The translations under genes were made by a program, and so were the position numbers. From assembly GCA_008694505.1 (NCBI GenBank), contig VZDJ01007747.1, positions 36,889,978 through 36,953,977 of the forward strand: DNA of 64,000 nt, read 5' to 3'. Within the stretch, counting starts at the first letter, position 1; each line of letters opens with the position of its first letter. Shown one piece after another: positions 41,301 through 51,030 of the stretch. Source of the DNA: Cyanoderma ruficeps (Eukaryota > Chordata > Aves > Passeriformes > Timaliidae). The notes beneath the pieces were generated by a model that ran no database searches, was not told the origin of the DNA, and was given only the letters and a program-made list of their open reading frames with translations.

Positions 41301-41839
41301 TAATATGAGCTAACAAACTTCTACAAAGATGATGCAAAGGTGCCTCAAACTATTCAGCATCCCAGTAAAACATCTCTCAGGGAAATAAATCAAGTCTTCT
41401 TTGTACTGTGGTGTACATTGTCTTGGTTTGTTGTGCACTTCTTTCTGTTTCTGTTCAAATGGCTTATCTGGTTTTTGCTTGAGTGAACAGGCATTCTACA
41501 TTTGTAGAATGTTTTTTTATTCACAGAATGTCACTGCAGCTTTTTCCAGTATAATTACCATGGCTGTCTATTAACAGCTTCATTTTTGTTTGTTTTTAAA
41601 TCTTAGTTCTAAATGGGAGAGTTCATATCCGTGACTGGAGAAAAGAGAAACCACCGAGTAAAACCAAACCTGAAGTGAAACGGCGCCTTTCAGCTGAAGC
41701 ATTTAAAACACGCCTCTGTTGGTTTTTCATTCATCATCCTGATGGTTGTTCTTTACCTTCTGAAGCTTGCCCATATGCCCACGGGACTGAGGAGCTCAGA
41801 CAGTCCCAGATAATTAAAAAGAAAAAACATATACAGTAA
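25902..41839 (+). CDS. TRMT44: TRMT44 gene, tRNA(Ser) Um44 2'-O-methyltransferase, complete coding region
   Basis: SAM-dependent enzyme orthologous to yeast Trm44, which methylates the 2'-OH of U44 in tRNA-Ser; it is expected to be cytoplasmic. Eleven exons with GT/AG borders join to 2,016 nt, that is 671 residues plus stop, without a frame break. Intron phases are 1,2,0,0,0,0,2,0,1,1. SAM motif I, FVDLGCGNGLLV, lies at residues 288-299. GRGIDVRRRKIW follows, then GNHSDELTPW (about 350-359), LPCCFFDFHGKYSRRQ (about 376-391) and DCLRIPSTKR (about 418-427). A C-terminal CCCH zinc finger has C632, C642, C649 and H653. The start was chosen because residues about 15-45 (LPRGFWAAVRVWLEKPQVAN) match the N-terminal block recalled for human TRMT44, and no earlier in-frame ATG is apparent. 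Human is longer (757), mostly in the low-complexity N-terminal part. Identification is firm; methylation activity in vertebrates is inferred from the family. Confidence 0.95.
26305..27719. other. TRMT44: TRMT44 intron 1
   Basis: The GC-rich start belongs to the CpG island; the remainder is AT-rich with no recognised element. Confidence 0.75.
27720..27837 (+). CDS. TRMT44: TRMT44 exon 2
   Basis: The acceptor is tatcttttcag. It completes an Asp codon and reads VCNGTVTFLPLEENSEGKYL, then VKKCNIYQIQLKHIKDEE. The donor is AATG|gtaagt, phase 2. Confidence 0.94.
27838..28692. other. TRMT44: TRMT44 intron 2
   Basis: AT-rich intron; nothing recognised. Confidence 0.75.
28693..28912 (+). CDS. TRMT44: TRMT44 exon 3
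   Basis: The acceptor is gtttttaag. It completes a Trp codon and reads SISVVAPFPEDWFSDGIAYP, continuing through KLAKWSVEQKPSEFKSTLSL to KYKEMVK. The donor is AAG|gtaagt, phase 0. Confidence 0.95.
28913..29951. other. TRMT44: TRMT44 intron 3
   Basis: AT-rich intron of about 1 kb; nothing recognised. Confidence 0.75.
29952..30020 (+). CDS. TRMT44: TRMT44 exon 4
   Basis: Twenty-three codons, beginning VWPEVTDPEKFVYEDVAIAT, between acceptor cctgaag and donor CTG|gtaggg. The exon is short, and the VWPEVTDPEKFVYEDVAIA block is near-invariant in vertebrate TRMT44. Confidence 0.95.
30021..32041. other. TRMT44: TRMT44 intron 4
   Basis: About 2 kb, AT-rich. A 101-codon plus-strand open frame at 31,616-31,921 shows no domain and no splice support. 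Confidence 0.75.
32042..32149 (+). CDS. TRMT44: TRMT44 exon 5, SAM motif I
   Basis: Thirty-six codons: ILWEEERKEKGLTKKQ followed by SFVDLGCGNGLLVHILNNEG. The glycine-rich DLGCGNG is the SAM-binding loop of a class I methyltransferase fold. The acceptor is tgtcttag; the donor is GGG|gtaaat. Confidence 0.96.
32150..33555. other. TRMT44: TRMT44 intron 5
   Basis: About 1.4 kb, AT-rich; nothing recognised. Confidence 0.75.
33556..33627 (+). CDS. TRMT44: TRMT44 exon 6
   Basis: Twenty-four codons beginning HSGRGIDVRRRKIWAMYGPE; the GIDV acidic residue follows SAM motif I as in class I methyltransferases. The acceptor is atatttcag; the donor is GAG|gtatta. Confidence 0.95.
33628..36239. other. TRMT44: TRMT44 intron 6
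   Basis: About 2.6 kb. It contains an unclassified segment with two polyadenylation-type hexamers (about 33,700-34,010) and a region open on both strands (34,475-34,944); both are listed in the findings. The remainder is AT-rich. Confidence 0.75.
33700..34010 (+). repeat. Unclassified segment, possible solo LTR remnant
   Basis: Contains ccatgaataaaagcttgc near 33,915 and a second gataataaagccagcc near 33,990. Such closely spaced signals are seen in LTRs of endogenous retroelements. No clean TG...CA ends, target duplication or second copy was found, so the assignment is weak. Confidence 0.2.
36240..36346 (+). CDS. TRMT44: TRMT44 exon 7
   Basis: Reads EATIIPGDSHLFPDTDWLIG, then NHSDELTPWIPVIAA. 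The acceptor is tttcttag; the donor is CCAG|gtattt, phase 2. Confidence 0.95.
36347..36996. other. TRMT44: TRMT44 intron 7
   Basis: About 0.65 kb, AT-rich; nothing recognised. Confidence 0.75.
36997..37180 (+). CDS. TRMT44: TRMT44 exon 8
   Basis: Completes an Arg codon and reads SSYSCCYFVLPCCFFDFHGK, then YSRRQSKKTQYREYLDF and GFHVEEDCLRIPSTKR. The acceptor is cttcttttag; the donor is AGG|gtaatt, phase 0. This holds the LPCCFFDF methyltransferase motif. Confidence 0.96.
37181..37829. other. TRMT44: TRMT44 intron 8
   Basis: About 0.65 kb, AT-rich; nothing recognised. Confidence 0.75.
37830..38214 (+). CDS. TRMT44: TRMT44 exon 9 (largest internal exon)
   Basis: The acceptor is tgaaccag. It begins VSFVGKSRTYAAAERAGIDQ, passes through a poorly conserved acidic linker, then WMPGFQPREKVEQIRNCASL and PRDFVDEVVLNVANLLL. 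The donor is GGAG|gtgagg, phase 1. Confidence 0.94.
38215..39049. other. TRMT44: TRMT44 intron 9, with a perfect palindrome
   Basis: Holds the 26-bp palindrome at 38,552-38,577 and a short AT/AC microsatellite (atatatatacacacacac) near 38,890. The remainder is unremarkable. Confidence 0.8.
38552..38577. repeat. 26-bp perfect palindrome
   Basis: The half-site tgctattaggttg is followed with no spacer by its exact reverse complement. It was checked base by base. Such a long gap-free palindrome is rarely expected by chance in 64 kb. Confidence 0.9.
39050..39166 (+). CDS. TRMT44: TRMT44 exon 10
   Basis: Completes a Glu codon and reads SLSLREVAEHLNKETLKKLK, then GGLQTLLKNNHQVFE. The acceptor is ttattgcag; the donor is GAAG|gtaaag, phase 1. 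Confidence 0.95.
39167..41606. other. TRMT44: TRMT44 intron 10
   Basis: About 2.4 kb. It contains a 29-bp tandem duplication (two copies starting near 39,625 and 39,654, sharing tgtgtttctgtagcttg) and a 9-bp hairpin at 41,492-41,511 about 95 nt before exon 11. The remainder is AT-rich. Confidence 0.75.
39625..39675. repeat. Two-copy tandem repeat, 29-bp period
   Basis: tgtgtttctgtagcttgcggta at 39,625 recurs 29 bp later with one change in the 22-nt core (gcggta versus gtggta). Confidence 0.75.
41607..41839 (+). CDS. TRMT44: TRMT44 exon 11, CCCH zinc finger and stop
   Basis: Completes a Val codon, then LNGRVHIRDWRKEKPPSKTK, then RLCWFFIHHPDGC and ACPYAHG. The putative zinc ligands are C632, C642, C649 and H653 (spacing 9, 6, 3). 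It ends with a lysine-rich tail and TAA at 41,837-41,839. The acceptor is aaatcttag. Confidence 0.95.
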
Positions 41840-41843
41840 TAAA
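41838..41843 (+). promoter_or_regulatory. TRMT44: Candidate polyadenylation signal overlapping the TRMT44 stop codon
   Basis: The stop TAA runs into AATAAA (taataaaa), so a canonical hexamer begins at the second base of the stop codon. If used, the 3' UTR would be only about 15-35 nt. Another AATAAA lies at 42,422-42,427 and would give a more usual 3' UTR of about 0.6 kb. Confidence 0.4.
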
Positions 41844-42450
41844 ATGTTGCAACTTGTGTTTGGGCTTATGTAAACACCAGAATCTGTGACTGACTTTGGG
41901 ACTGCCTAGTGCATGAACATCTGTACAGTATGGAGGGATTTTCCTCATTTCTGTGCATCTTATCTTGCAGTTGGTTTACAGGTTCTCTTGTATTTCTAAT
42001 TCTTTATTTTTTTATTAACAGGGAATAGGTATAGTAAAGTACGTATATATTTTTGGATTTGTCATGGCTTGTGTAAGTAGAAAAGTTTAAAAACTTAATT
42101 TCCTGGGAAACTCCTCGTGATCCTTCATCAGATCAAAAGTACATGATGCAGCATTTTCAAAACCTGAAAATCAGCTTGTTTTGTTCACATTTTCAAGGAG
42201 TGTTAAGGAAACTTCTCTGTCCAACCATCCAGGTACCACTCTGGCAGCCACACACAGCACCTGGGGTGGGACTGAAGCTCCTTCACAGAAGGCAGCTCCA
42301 GTGAGCCCACGGTTGCCCTGCCTCACTCCCTACACCCCCCACACTCACACAGTCAGACAAGGTTCCTTTACTCCTGGCCCCAGGATTCCCATAGCACAGT
42401 CTCACATGTCTCAGTACTTAAAATAAATCTAAACTTGGTGTAACAGCAAA
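41840..42450 (+). other. TRMT44: Probable TRMT44 3' UTR
   Basis: Non-coding sequence after the stop, reaching to just past the AATAAA at 42,422. The exact cleavage site is unknown. Confidence 0.45.
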
Positions 42451-42978
42451 ATACCAGCTCAGGCTGCTGCCTCTGATGAGGGGCCTTGTACAGAGGAGCT
42501 CCTGGGCTTTTATACCCTCACAGGCCCAGCACACAAAGTGTGGGGGCCCTCAGCTCCTGCCTCGTCTCTGAGTGTCCAGTCATGCCACAGGTCCCCAGGC
42601 CCTTTCCTGTGCAAAGGGTGGCATTTCTCAGCCTCTTGCCTGTGGCTCACACCACCCAGAGCTCAGCCTGCAGCTCACACTGCAGCTGCTCACCTTGCTA
42701 CCTGCACTGAATGTGTTCCTTAACAGGAGCATTTATGGTTTCCTATAACTCATAGTGGAGTCAGAAATGAGAGAGAAATGAGAGAAATTTCACTCTTTCC
42801 TGGCTTGATAGCTTCCTTTCCACATTACTATGCAGTAATACTGTATAATACCCTTCCTGGTCCTTTCCTTGCTTTTTTTATTGATTAAAAGTAACTAGTT
42901 TGCAAGAAGAACTTTCTGGGAAATTACTTTGGAAGCCTTCAGATGTAGGTGTGGGTTTTTAGAGGTTTGTAGGCCACA

Positions 42979-43078
42979 CTGTCATAGATTCATAGAATGA
43001 GTTGGAAGCAACCTTAAAGATCATCTAGTTCCAAATCCTGTGCCATGGGTAGGGAAGGGACATCTTTCACTAGATAAG
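42979..43078 (-). mobile_element. CR1 LINE 3' end, short, reverse orientation
   Basis: Starts with the reversed tail gtcatagattcatagaatga and continues gttggaagcaaccttaaaga, the typical terminal 100 bp of CR1. Confidence 0.88.
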
Positions 43079-43245
43079 AGTCCTCAAAGGAGTAAAAGTA
43101 GAAAATGTGTTTAATAATATTGGGATGATGAGGTTTCTGTGTATCAGATAACAAAGGAATGTTTAGCACCTTGAGCAAGTTAGGATTTTCTTTGGTAGAC
43201 TATTATTTTCTTGCAAAGGTTTAACTTTTAAATGCACATCCTAAG

Positions 43246-43680
43246 AAGAATGATGAAGGCCCTAGAGAACATGCCCCGTGAGGAGAAGCTTGGGGAACTG
43301 GGGCTTTTTAGCCTGGTGAAAAAGAAGCTCAGAGGGCTCTTATTACTCTTTACAACCTGAAAGAAGGTTGTAGCCTGGTGGGGATCAGTCTCTTCTCCCA
43401 AGTAACAAGTGACAGGTTAAAAGAAAATGGCTTCAAGTTGCACCAAGGGAGGTTTAGATTGGATATTAGGAAAAATATCTTCACCGAAAGACTTGTCAAG
43501 CATTGCAACAGGCTGCCCAGGGCAAGAGTGGAATCATTCCACCATGCCTGAAAGTGTTTACAAGACGACTGGGTGTGGGATTTAGGGACAGCGTGGTGAA
43601 CTTGACAGTGCTGGGTAAATGGTTGGATTCAATGTCCTTAAAGATCTTTCCCAATCTAACCAATTCTGTGATTCTATCAA
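43246..43680 (+). mobile_element. CR1 LINE 3' fragment, forward orientation
   Basis: Contains cttggggaactggggcttttt, gcaccaagggaggtttagat, tggatattaggaaaaatatc and the tail caattctgtgattctatca. It stands back to back with the reverse copy at 42,979. Confidence 0.92.
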
Positions 43681-45399
43681 CTTGCCAGTGAACTTAATTG
43701 TTACTCAGTGACAGTCATTGAACTCGTGTCATAGTTCATGCCTCTTAAGTAATTGTAAAATTCAATATGTGCTGTATAAGCTTTGTGACAAGGGCTTGTG
43801 TTCTGGCCCAGTTTGTACATTGCTAGTATGGAAACTCAGCTCTGATCTACTGAGACAAGACTTTGATTGCAAAACCTACTGAAGGGCAAGATTAAAATTA
43901 CAGAAAAAAGTTACTAAAGAAATGTGGAGGTGGGAGCAGTGCCACAGAAAGTGAGTGCAGGTGAGATCTAGGGGTAAGAGTGAATTAACCATGTGAGAAC
44001 TCTCTAAGAGCTCAGGGAATCTGAAGAAGGAAGGAAGGGAATGAATACAAAGCAGAGGAGAAAATGAAAGATGACACTGGAAACACTTTTCAAAACAGTT
44101 CCACACACGGTAACTTCAAGCAGCAGGGTGCAGTCCATTGCATGAAGATTAAACAGGCTCTAAATCTATTGGCAGGATAGGACTAAAGAACTGACTGGAG
44201 TGTTGCATATTCTCCTTTCGTCCTTTGTATTTTTCTTCTGATCTTGAAAGAAGCAGCACTTGCTAGATCACAATGACCCTGATACTTGCAGCAGCATCTT
44301 GCTCGTGGATCATGTACCACGTTATTCAATGAGCTAAGTGGTACAGATACCTGGTCTGCCACTGTCAGGAGCTGTTGTGGGCTCTGAGCCTTTCCCATAG
44401 CTCTGCTTTGCAGTGTTGTGTTGGGTATCACATCCTGAGTTCAGCTCTGATCAGTGCTGTGTTATAGACAGGACAGATTTTGCACATTTCAGAGAAAAAA
44501 GTACCCTGAGGTGAGTTACCTACGGCGGGGCATGTTGGACGTTGTTCAGTAAAGGTTATTGAACTAAGGGAAAGAACAGAATGAGTCAGGGAAACTGCAG
44601 CTGCCATGAAGCAGGATGGCACAGGAAGGCAACACAGCCAATAGAGTAGTTACTGCTGTAAGAATCAGAAAAACGTTTTGCTTATTGAGAGGGCAAGAGA
44701 AAAGAGAGGAAATTGCATGAACTTGAACATAATCAAAGGATGACATTGCCTGAGTTAGCCTTTGTTTGGCTATTTGCAGAGTAAGAATTCCTCGAGATGC
44801 TTATTGATTGTGGTAAACATACTGGTATGTTTGTTGAGGAGGAGACCCCTGTAAAATAAGTTCATTCTGTCTCCAGATGGAGATTATTTCCAAACGGTGC
44901 AAAGAGGAAAAAACAGACTTTCAGTTATTCTCCAGTTGGTGCCTACCCTGATAATTCACCTTTGGGTAGGATATGTTTACTTGAAAAGGATGATTTCCTG
45001 AGTTCACCTGTGGAGCCTTTTAGGTGGGCTTGGAGGAAGTCAGGGTTAAGAAGCTGGAAGAAGGTTGGTTTTGAGGGGTTTTTTCCTTCTTTACACTACA
45101 ATGGGAACGAAATGTGTGCTTGACTCATTGAAGTTGCAAATATGCACCTGATGAGACTAGTAAATTAGTTTTAAAACTACTTTTTTATTATCTGTGCAAT
45201 GCTATGATAACTAGAATAGCTGCTGTTGCTGTAGCACACTGCCTCCTCTGCATGGGCTTTGTGAACTCCCCAACATTCAGCTCTGTCACAAATGTGTGAG
45301 GGCTGTTCCCCTCCAGTCTGGCATCCCTGCAGGTGGCGAGTCAGCCAGCAAATGTCCTGGAATTACAGAAACTTTCCTGTTGTTTGCAGAAGTGGTAAG

Positions 45400-45740
45400 A
45401 GAACATTTTTGCATCCAAATGCCAACCTTACATAATTCTGCATTTGCATGTGAAAGTAACTGCTGAAGGCATAAAATGGCTCTGTTTTATGTAAATTTTC
45501 TATCTTGTTGCTTCCTATGTGATCCACAGCCTTAAAATGGCATTAATCCAGCTTTGGCAATGGATGAAATAATAAGTGGAGTAAGAATCAGCTCAACTCG
45601 ATAAAAAGCTCTTGCTTCACAAGGAATTCAAGCATAAAGTCTCAGTTGTTCATGTGATGCTCTCATTATACTCCTTCATTTTTTACCATCAATACTCATT
45701 AATTAATTTAGCTTTATTTGAAGCCTATTTTATAGAGGCT
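45400..45740. other. AT-rich unique sequence with homeodomain/POU-type motifs
   Basis: Contains an octamer ATTTGCAT, a TAATCC-type site and a TTAATTAATT tract within 340 bp. It is a possible conserved non-coding element, but conservation cannot be tested here. Confidence 0.25.
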
Positions 45741-47806
45741 ATATAGAGACTTGCTGTGTAGGTATCTCCTGTGAATGAGAGTATAAAGAGAAGTTAGATG
45801 TCAGATTGCAATCACAAATGCTGAGGTTTAGAGATTTTGTCTTTAACTAATCTGTAGATTAGTTACAGTTTCATTAAAGGCTGAAAAAATATTTTAAATT
45901 AAATAACAAGGAAATATGTGTTTGCCTTGCCCTTAAACGTCAGTTAAGGACTGTATTTATTTGCTCATCCCTAAACTGACAGCAAATTCCAGGACTATAT
46001 TGTTACTTATGGAATATATATGTATAGCCTCAGAACAGTTGATGTTTTAATACATCTCAAGCCAGAAAATTTTCTCTGTGTGTATGTATTATTTGGATTG
46101 TATGTTTACAATATTACTGTCAGTATTTTAATTATTAGCCCAGATTTAGAACAATTTCTAGAGGAAGTCTTACAGCTTGCTGACAGTAAATACAAGTTTC
46201 TAGCTATGCTTTGTAACACAATTAGGCTGCTTCTTACTGATTTTGAGGCTTTTTTGTTCAGATTTAAAGTTTTAAATGCTAATTTGAATAGACTATACTT
46301 GTTGAACAAGTTGAAGTTTGTACACGCTCAGCTCTTAAGTCTGGTAAGGTACATCCCCCTTAACTCTTTCTCTTTGGAGATTTTACCATATTTATATGAC
46401 CTGGAATCTAGCTTTATTTGTATAAAATAGGAAGAAGTGAGAAATCTATATAATTTTTTAGGACATAGTAATGGTAGATATTTGAAAATCAACAGAGATG
46501 AAATACAAAATCTGTAACAATCCTACTAAGTGACAGTTAAATAATGAGGCAGGTATCCACTAAAATGTCTAAACATTTGGCATCAACTGATGTCAGACAA
46601 TATGTTTTGTTATTGCTGATTACTGCTGTTTATATCACTGAAAGTGGATTTTCATACAAAAATTGTGGTTAATTGGGAATTCACACAGAATAATGCCAAC
46701 ACATTACCACATGGAATAGTTTTCACAATCAAGATTTTCTGCTGTTGTATTGTGCTGGAACTGTGAGTAGCATCTTTCAATTTTTCTCTGAGGCACTGGC
46801 ACTTTTCTTTTGTGGGAGCCTGGGGCAGCAGTGCTGTGTTCACGTGGCAGTGGTTTCGTGGTGGGCTTTGTGTGCTGGGAGCAGGTTTCAGCGAACGCTG
46901 TTATTCAGACCTGAGCGCATGTGTTAATGCTCATTTATCATCTCTCAAACTCTGCTGTAGGCCAGTTCTGACAGGGTGCTATTACAATACTAATAGATGA
47001 AAACTGCCTAGCAATTGCAGCACAGCTCCTCTCTTCCCTCTGCAATTTTATTGTAACAGGTTTTAGCAGCTCTAAATAGGTGAGTGTGGCTTCGGCTGCC
47101 TTTGTGGCAGGAGCATCACAGCAAATTTTTGCTCAGAGATCAGTGGACGCACCTGCATTAATTTCTCTGTGAACCCTCCTGGCTCCGAGCTGTGTATCCA
47201 GCCTTTCTGGTATGGGGGTATGTGGATGGATGCCCAGGGAGCAGCACTTGGCTGCTGAAGCTGGATGCACCTGTCATGCTGTGAGAACACCCTCCTTCAA
47301 GCTGCCAGTCAGTCTTGTTGTCTGACAGCTGGCCAGACACTGCACACAAAATCCAAACAGTCTTCTGGAAAGCCTGTCCTGAATAAGCAATAAGGGAATT
47401 GCCCCTGCTGTTATTTTATATGATGAGTGGGGTGTACACAAAGATACAACTGTTTTGAAATTAGAATCTTTTTGCTTTGCTTTGCCTTTTTGTTTTGCAT
47501 TAGAAGTTTTTAATCCAGAGGGAAACAAAAATGGACCTGGGAGAGAAGGGAAAATTGCTTGCCCTTTTCTCAGGTACAAAATATTGAGTGAGCAGAGATT
47601 TTTCAAGGTGTCTGTCTTTTGTCAGTACATCATGCTTTTTTCTTTCCTTTGACTGTGTAGCCTTCCTAGGAGCAATGCTTTTACTTTCCACCAGCACGGT
47701 GTATCTTCACTGGCCTTTGGTGCATCGTGAGGAAATCCATCTGGTACAGACATTTCTCTCTTTATCTCTGTTGTGCTATAGAACAGAATATAGACATAAT
47801 AATTTT

Positions 47807-47880
47807 AGATTTGGTTTTGGTTTTGTTTGTTTATTTGTTTGGCTTTTTTGTTTTTGTTTTTATTTATTTTTTGTTTTGGC
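47807..47880 (+). repeat. T/G-rich low-complexity tract
   Basis: Irregular (GTTTT)n and (GTTT)n runs, reading gatttggttttggttttgtt and onward. Confidence 0.85.
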
Positions 47881-48154
47881 AGATTATTTCAGCAACTTTA
47901 AATCCCATACTGAACACCTCACCTGTTAGATATGATCTGACAGTGGTGTGAACATAATTACAGAGTTTAGCCCAGCAGCCATATTCCTTCTTGTATCTGG
48001 AATCAAAGCAGATATGGAATGCTTTCAAGTGAAAGAAGTCTTCTCTTCTCTGAAAAGCTTCCATGATCAGATATTTTGCACTGTTTTCATGCTTTTTCTT
48101 TTTTTTACTCGGATGCCTCATCAAGAATCCTAATCTCTATTTTAACAGTAAAAA

Positions 48155-48385
48155 AANTAGTGGCCCGTGGAAGTAGCTGGGTGTGAGGACAGAATCACTT
48201 GAGTTGGATATTTTCCTATTCCCGAGTGCATTGGTGCTGTGCTGCTTTGCAGCGTGACCAGCAGGTGGGGAAAGGGACAAGGCAGCCGAGACAGCGCAGC
48301 CGGAGCTGCGGATCCCGAGTTCAGCGACCCCGGGGCTGCTTCTCCTGCTGGGGAAATGGGGCTGATTGGCTGCGATGCGCTTCTC
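48155..48385. promoter_or_regulatory. Isolated GC/CpG-richer patch with a CTCF-like motif
   Basis: GC-rich with several CpGs in an otherwise AT-rich intergenic stretch. ccagcaggtgggg at 48,258-48,270 fits 11 of 12 positions of CCASYAGRKGGC, and an inverted CCAAT (attgg) occurs near 48,365. It begins just after an undetermined base at 48,157. It could be a small CpG island, an insulator or a promoter of a non-coding RNA. Confidence 0.35.
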
Positions 48386-50820
48386 TGCATGATGTAGACA
48401 ATTGGGTCTTGAATCTTTCTTTCAAAGTCTTCCTGTGTTTCTCCCTTTAAAATATAACCTGTATTTACATCTCTCCAGGATCTTCCTTCTGAATAAATGA
48501 GTATCTGAAGTATATTACCAAGTGAAGTAACTCAAGTATGCCACAAGTAAGTGGCATTATCTTGATAATTGCCCTTATTACAAGAAAGAGACTAGCCAAG
48601 TAATTTTTTGGCAATCTGAAATGCAAATTATTATTTAGAAGGTGGATATTTAATGTTACATCTTTTTTTTTCCTCCTTCTGAAACATTGCCTTACGTTTT
48701 AAAAGTGCCTGTGGTGTTCTAGGTGTTGCAGCAGATGGGAAATAATGGTGCTTTTTGCCACCTCTCCTCTTGTGATGAGCTTGTAATTCCTGAATGCTTC
48801 CTGATAAACAAGAGAACTGTCAAAAAAATCTTTATTTTTAAAGGCTTTGTGGAATCTCTGTGACTGTAGTGGCAAAAACAAATCACAAAATGCTTCACAC
48901 TGGCACAAAGTAGTGTCTGTTGGGGTCCCTATTGGAGAAGTGTCTTTATGGTGCAGTTAAGTGCCTTTGTAAACTTTTTTTTTTCCTTGCTGTGTCAGCT
49001 TTTGGAGGTAAAATGGTCATTATGATAGGAAAAGCTGTTTTAAAGATGTTTTTGAACCTTGTACCATCAAAAGAATACTATAAAACTAAATGAATAACCA
49101 ACTAGAAGTGTCTCAGTAAAAATAATAATAAATGTACCTTATGGCCTTTCAACAAGAGAGGGCGGTCAGCAAGATGCCAGCTGAACACAGCCAGTTACAC
49201 TCTTAAAATGTGTCTCAGGCATGTAATTACTCCTAGCTCAAGTTCCCAAATAAAAGAGCTTGTCATCTTTCTTGCTTTTAACATCAATTTGCACCTGACA
49301 CAGGGCTTGCAAAGCTGATTTGTGTGGTGTCTCAGTCACTGCAGCACTCTCTCTGTTTAAATATTGATGCTTTCCACAGAAAATATTTGTTCTTTGGATT
49401 AAGGGGCTCCTTCAGTTTGTACTACCACGTGGTTTTTATTTCTTTGACGATACTGTGTCACACTGCAATGCTGCCAAAGCTTTGGAAATGTCCATAAAAA
49501 GACTCAGCAACATTAGTATGATGAGGAAAGTGAAACACAATGGGTAGTGTTGGTGTCAGCTACTTGTAAGAATAGCCAACCAAGCAGTAGCAACTCCTCC
49601 CCATGGTAAATGGAGAAGGAACTTCCCAGGACAGCAATTTAGTAGAAGAGTGACTTTTAAGTAGAGATATTCTAATTTTAATCATAAGAAGAAATACATA
49701 GAGCCATATAAATGGCATTTGATGGTCGTGAAAGAAAGTTCCAATGCTGATGTGTCACACACCACTGTCAGCCTGGAGGCAGGTCCACGGAGCCATAGCA
49801 GTGCATCACAGCTGGGCTCGGACACTTTGATCACAGGGCAGAGGTACCTCTGCAGCTGCACAGGAAGCCCCACCACTCCCATGCCTCCCTTATTTACAAC
49901 CAGATTCTGGTGTTATGGAAAAAAGGAGAATCGCCTCTTTTCTCCTCTAAAAAAAGGACACTTTATTAAATCCCTGCAATGACCATGAGTTATTTTCTGT
50001 TAACTTTTTTGAGATGCGAGACCAAGCCTTGATCAGTTTCAGGTTCCTTTGAACACCTTTGCTGCTGTTACTCATCTATCACAGCACTGCATCTCTGTAC
50101 TTAGTGGATTATGGGCTTAATTTTGGAAAATCCAGATGTGTTTTGTAATTTTGTCAACAGGCAATCAGCTTTGGCTGCAAATACTTTTCCTAAATGTGTG
50201 CCCTGATGGGAAATGGCTTTTTATGTGTCCTTTCTCCTTTGACTTATCAAAGCTTAATCAGTGGTCGATTCTTATGAATAGGGCACTGATGTTTCTGATG
50301 AAAGAAACAGGTTATGCTCCAGCTGCTTGTTTGAAGTACTTTATTCTCTGGATCATTGTCAGACCTTCTGTAGGTTCAGGAGAAATTTGCTGCTCTTTGC
50401 ACAGTAACTAATTTCTGCCAAGCACTGTGACATTTTACAGAGAGTAGTGTTTCCATCTGTGGAGAGTCAAATGGTGAATCAGCTGTATGTTCTTGACAGA
50501 GAAACCTATAGGTTGTCTTTCCTTCTCCAAGTGGGTGTTGAAGAGAAAGGAAGGTAAGATAAATCCCAGTAGGTGAGCACAACCAATGGTTTTTAGAGAG
50601 GATGAAAGGCAGGTTAGCACTTGTATTCTTTGGATCCTTCTGAAAGAAATAATTGCTGCCTGCATTGCATAGTATATGTCCACAAGATTCGTTCTGGTTG
50701 CTGTCTGTCTGACACTAAAAATAGACTGTACCTTTTGTTACTGAATGTGTCAACTATTTCTGCATTTTCCCTGAACAAGTGGAAGGTGTTTAGGCAGAGA
50801 TGAGATCTGTGTATGCTCAG

Positions 50821-50839
50821 TTTTTTTTTTTTTTTTTTT
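50821..50839 (+). repeat. Poly-T run (19 nt)
   Basis: Homopolymer of T flanked by non-repetitive sequence. Confidence 0.85.
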
Positions 50840-51030
50840 AGCATAAGTCAAGCAGCTTTGAGCAATTCTCCTTTGACTCATTAGCTGTCAAGAGCAAATG
50901 GAAGGCATAAAACTGTTTCTTTTAGGAAAGAGGAGTGTAGCTGCAATACAGTCTTCCTCCATATGGAAGCACCCTTCACAGCAACCCAGGCTTATACATA
51001 AGCAAGGACTGACACACAGTATGACATATT

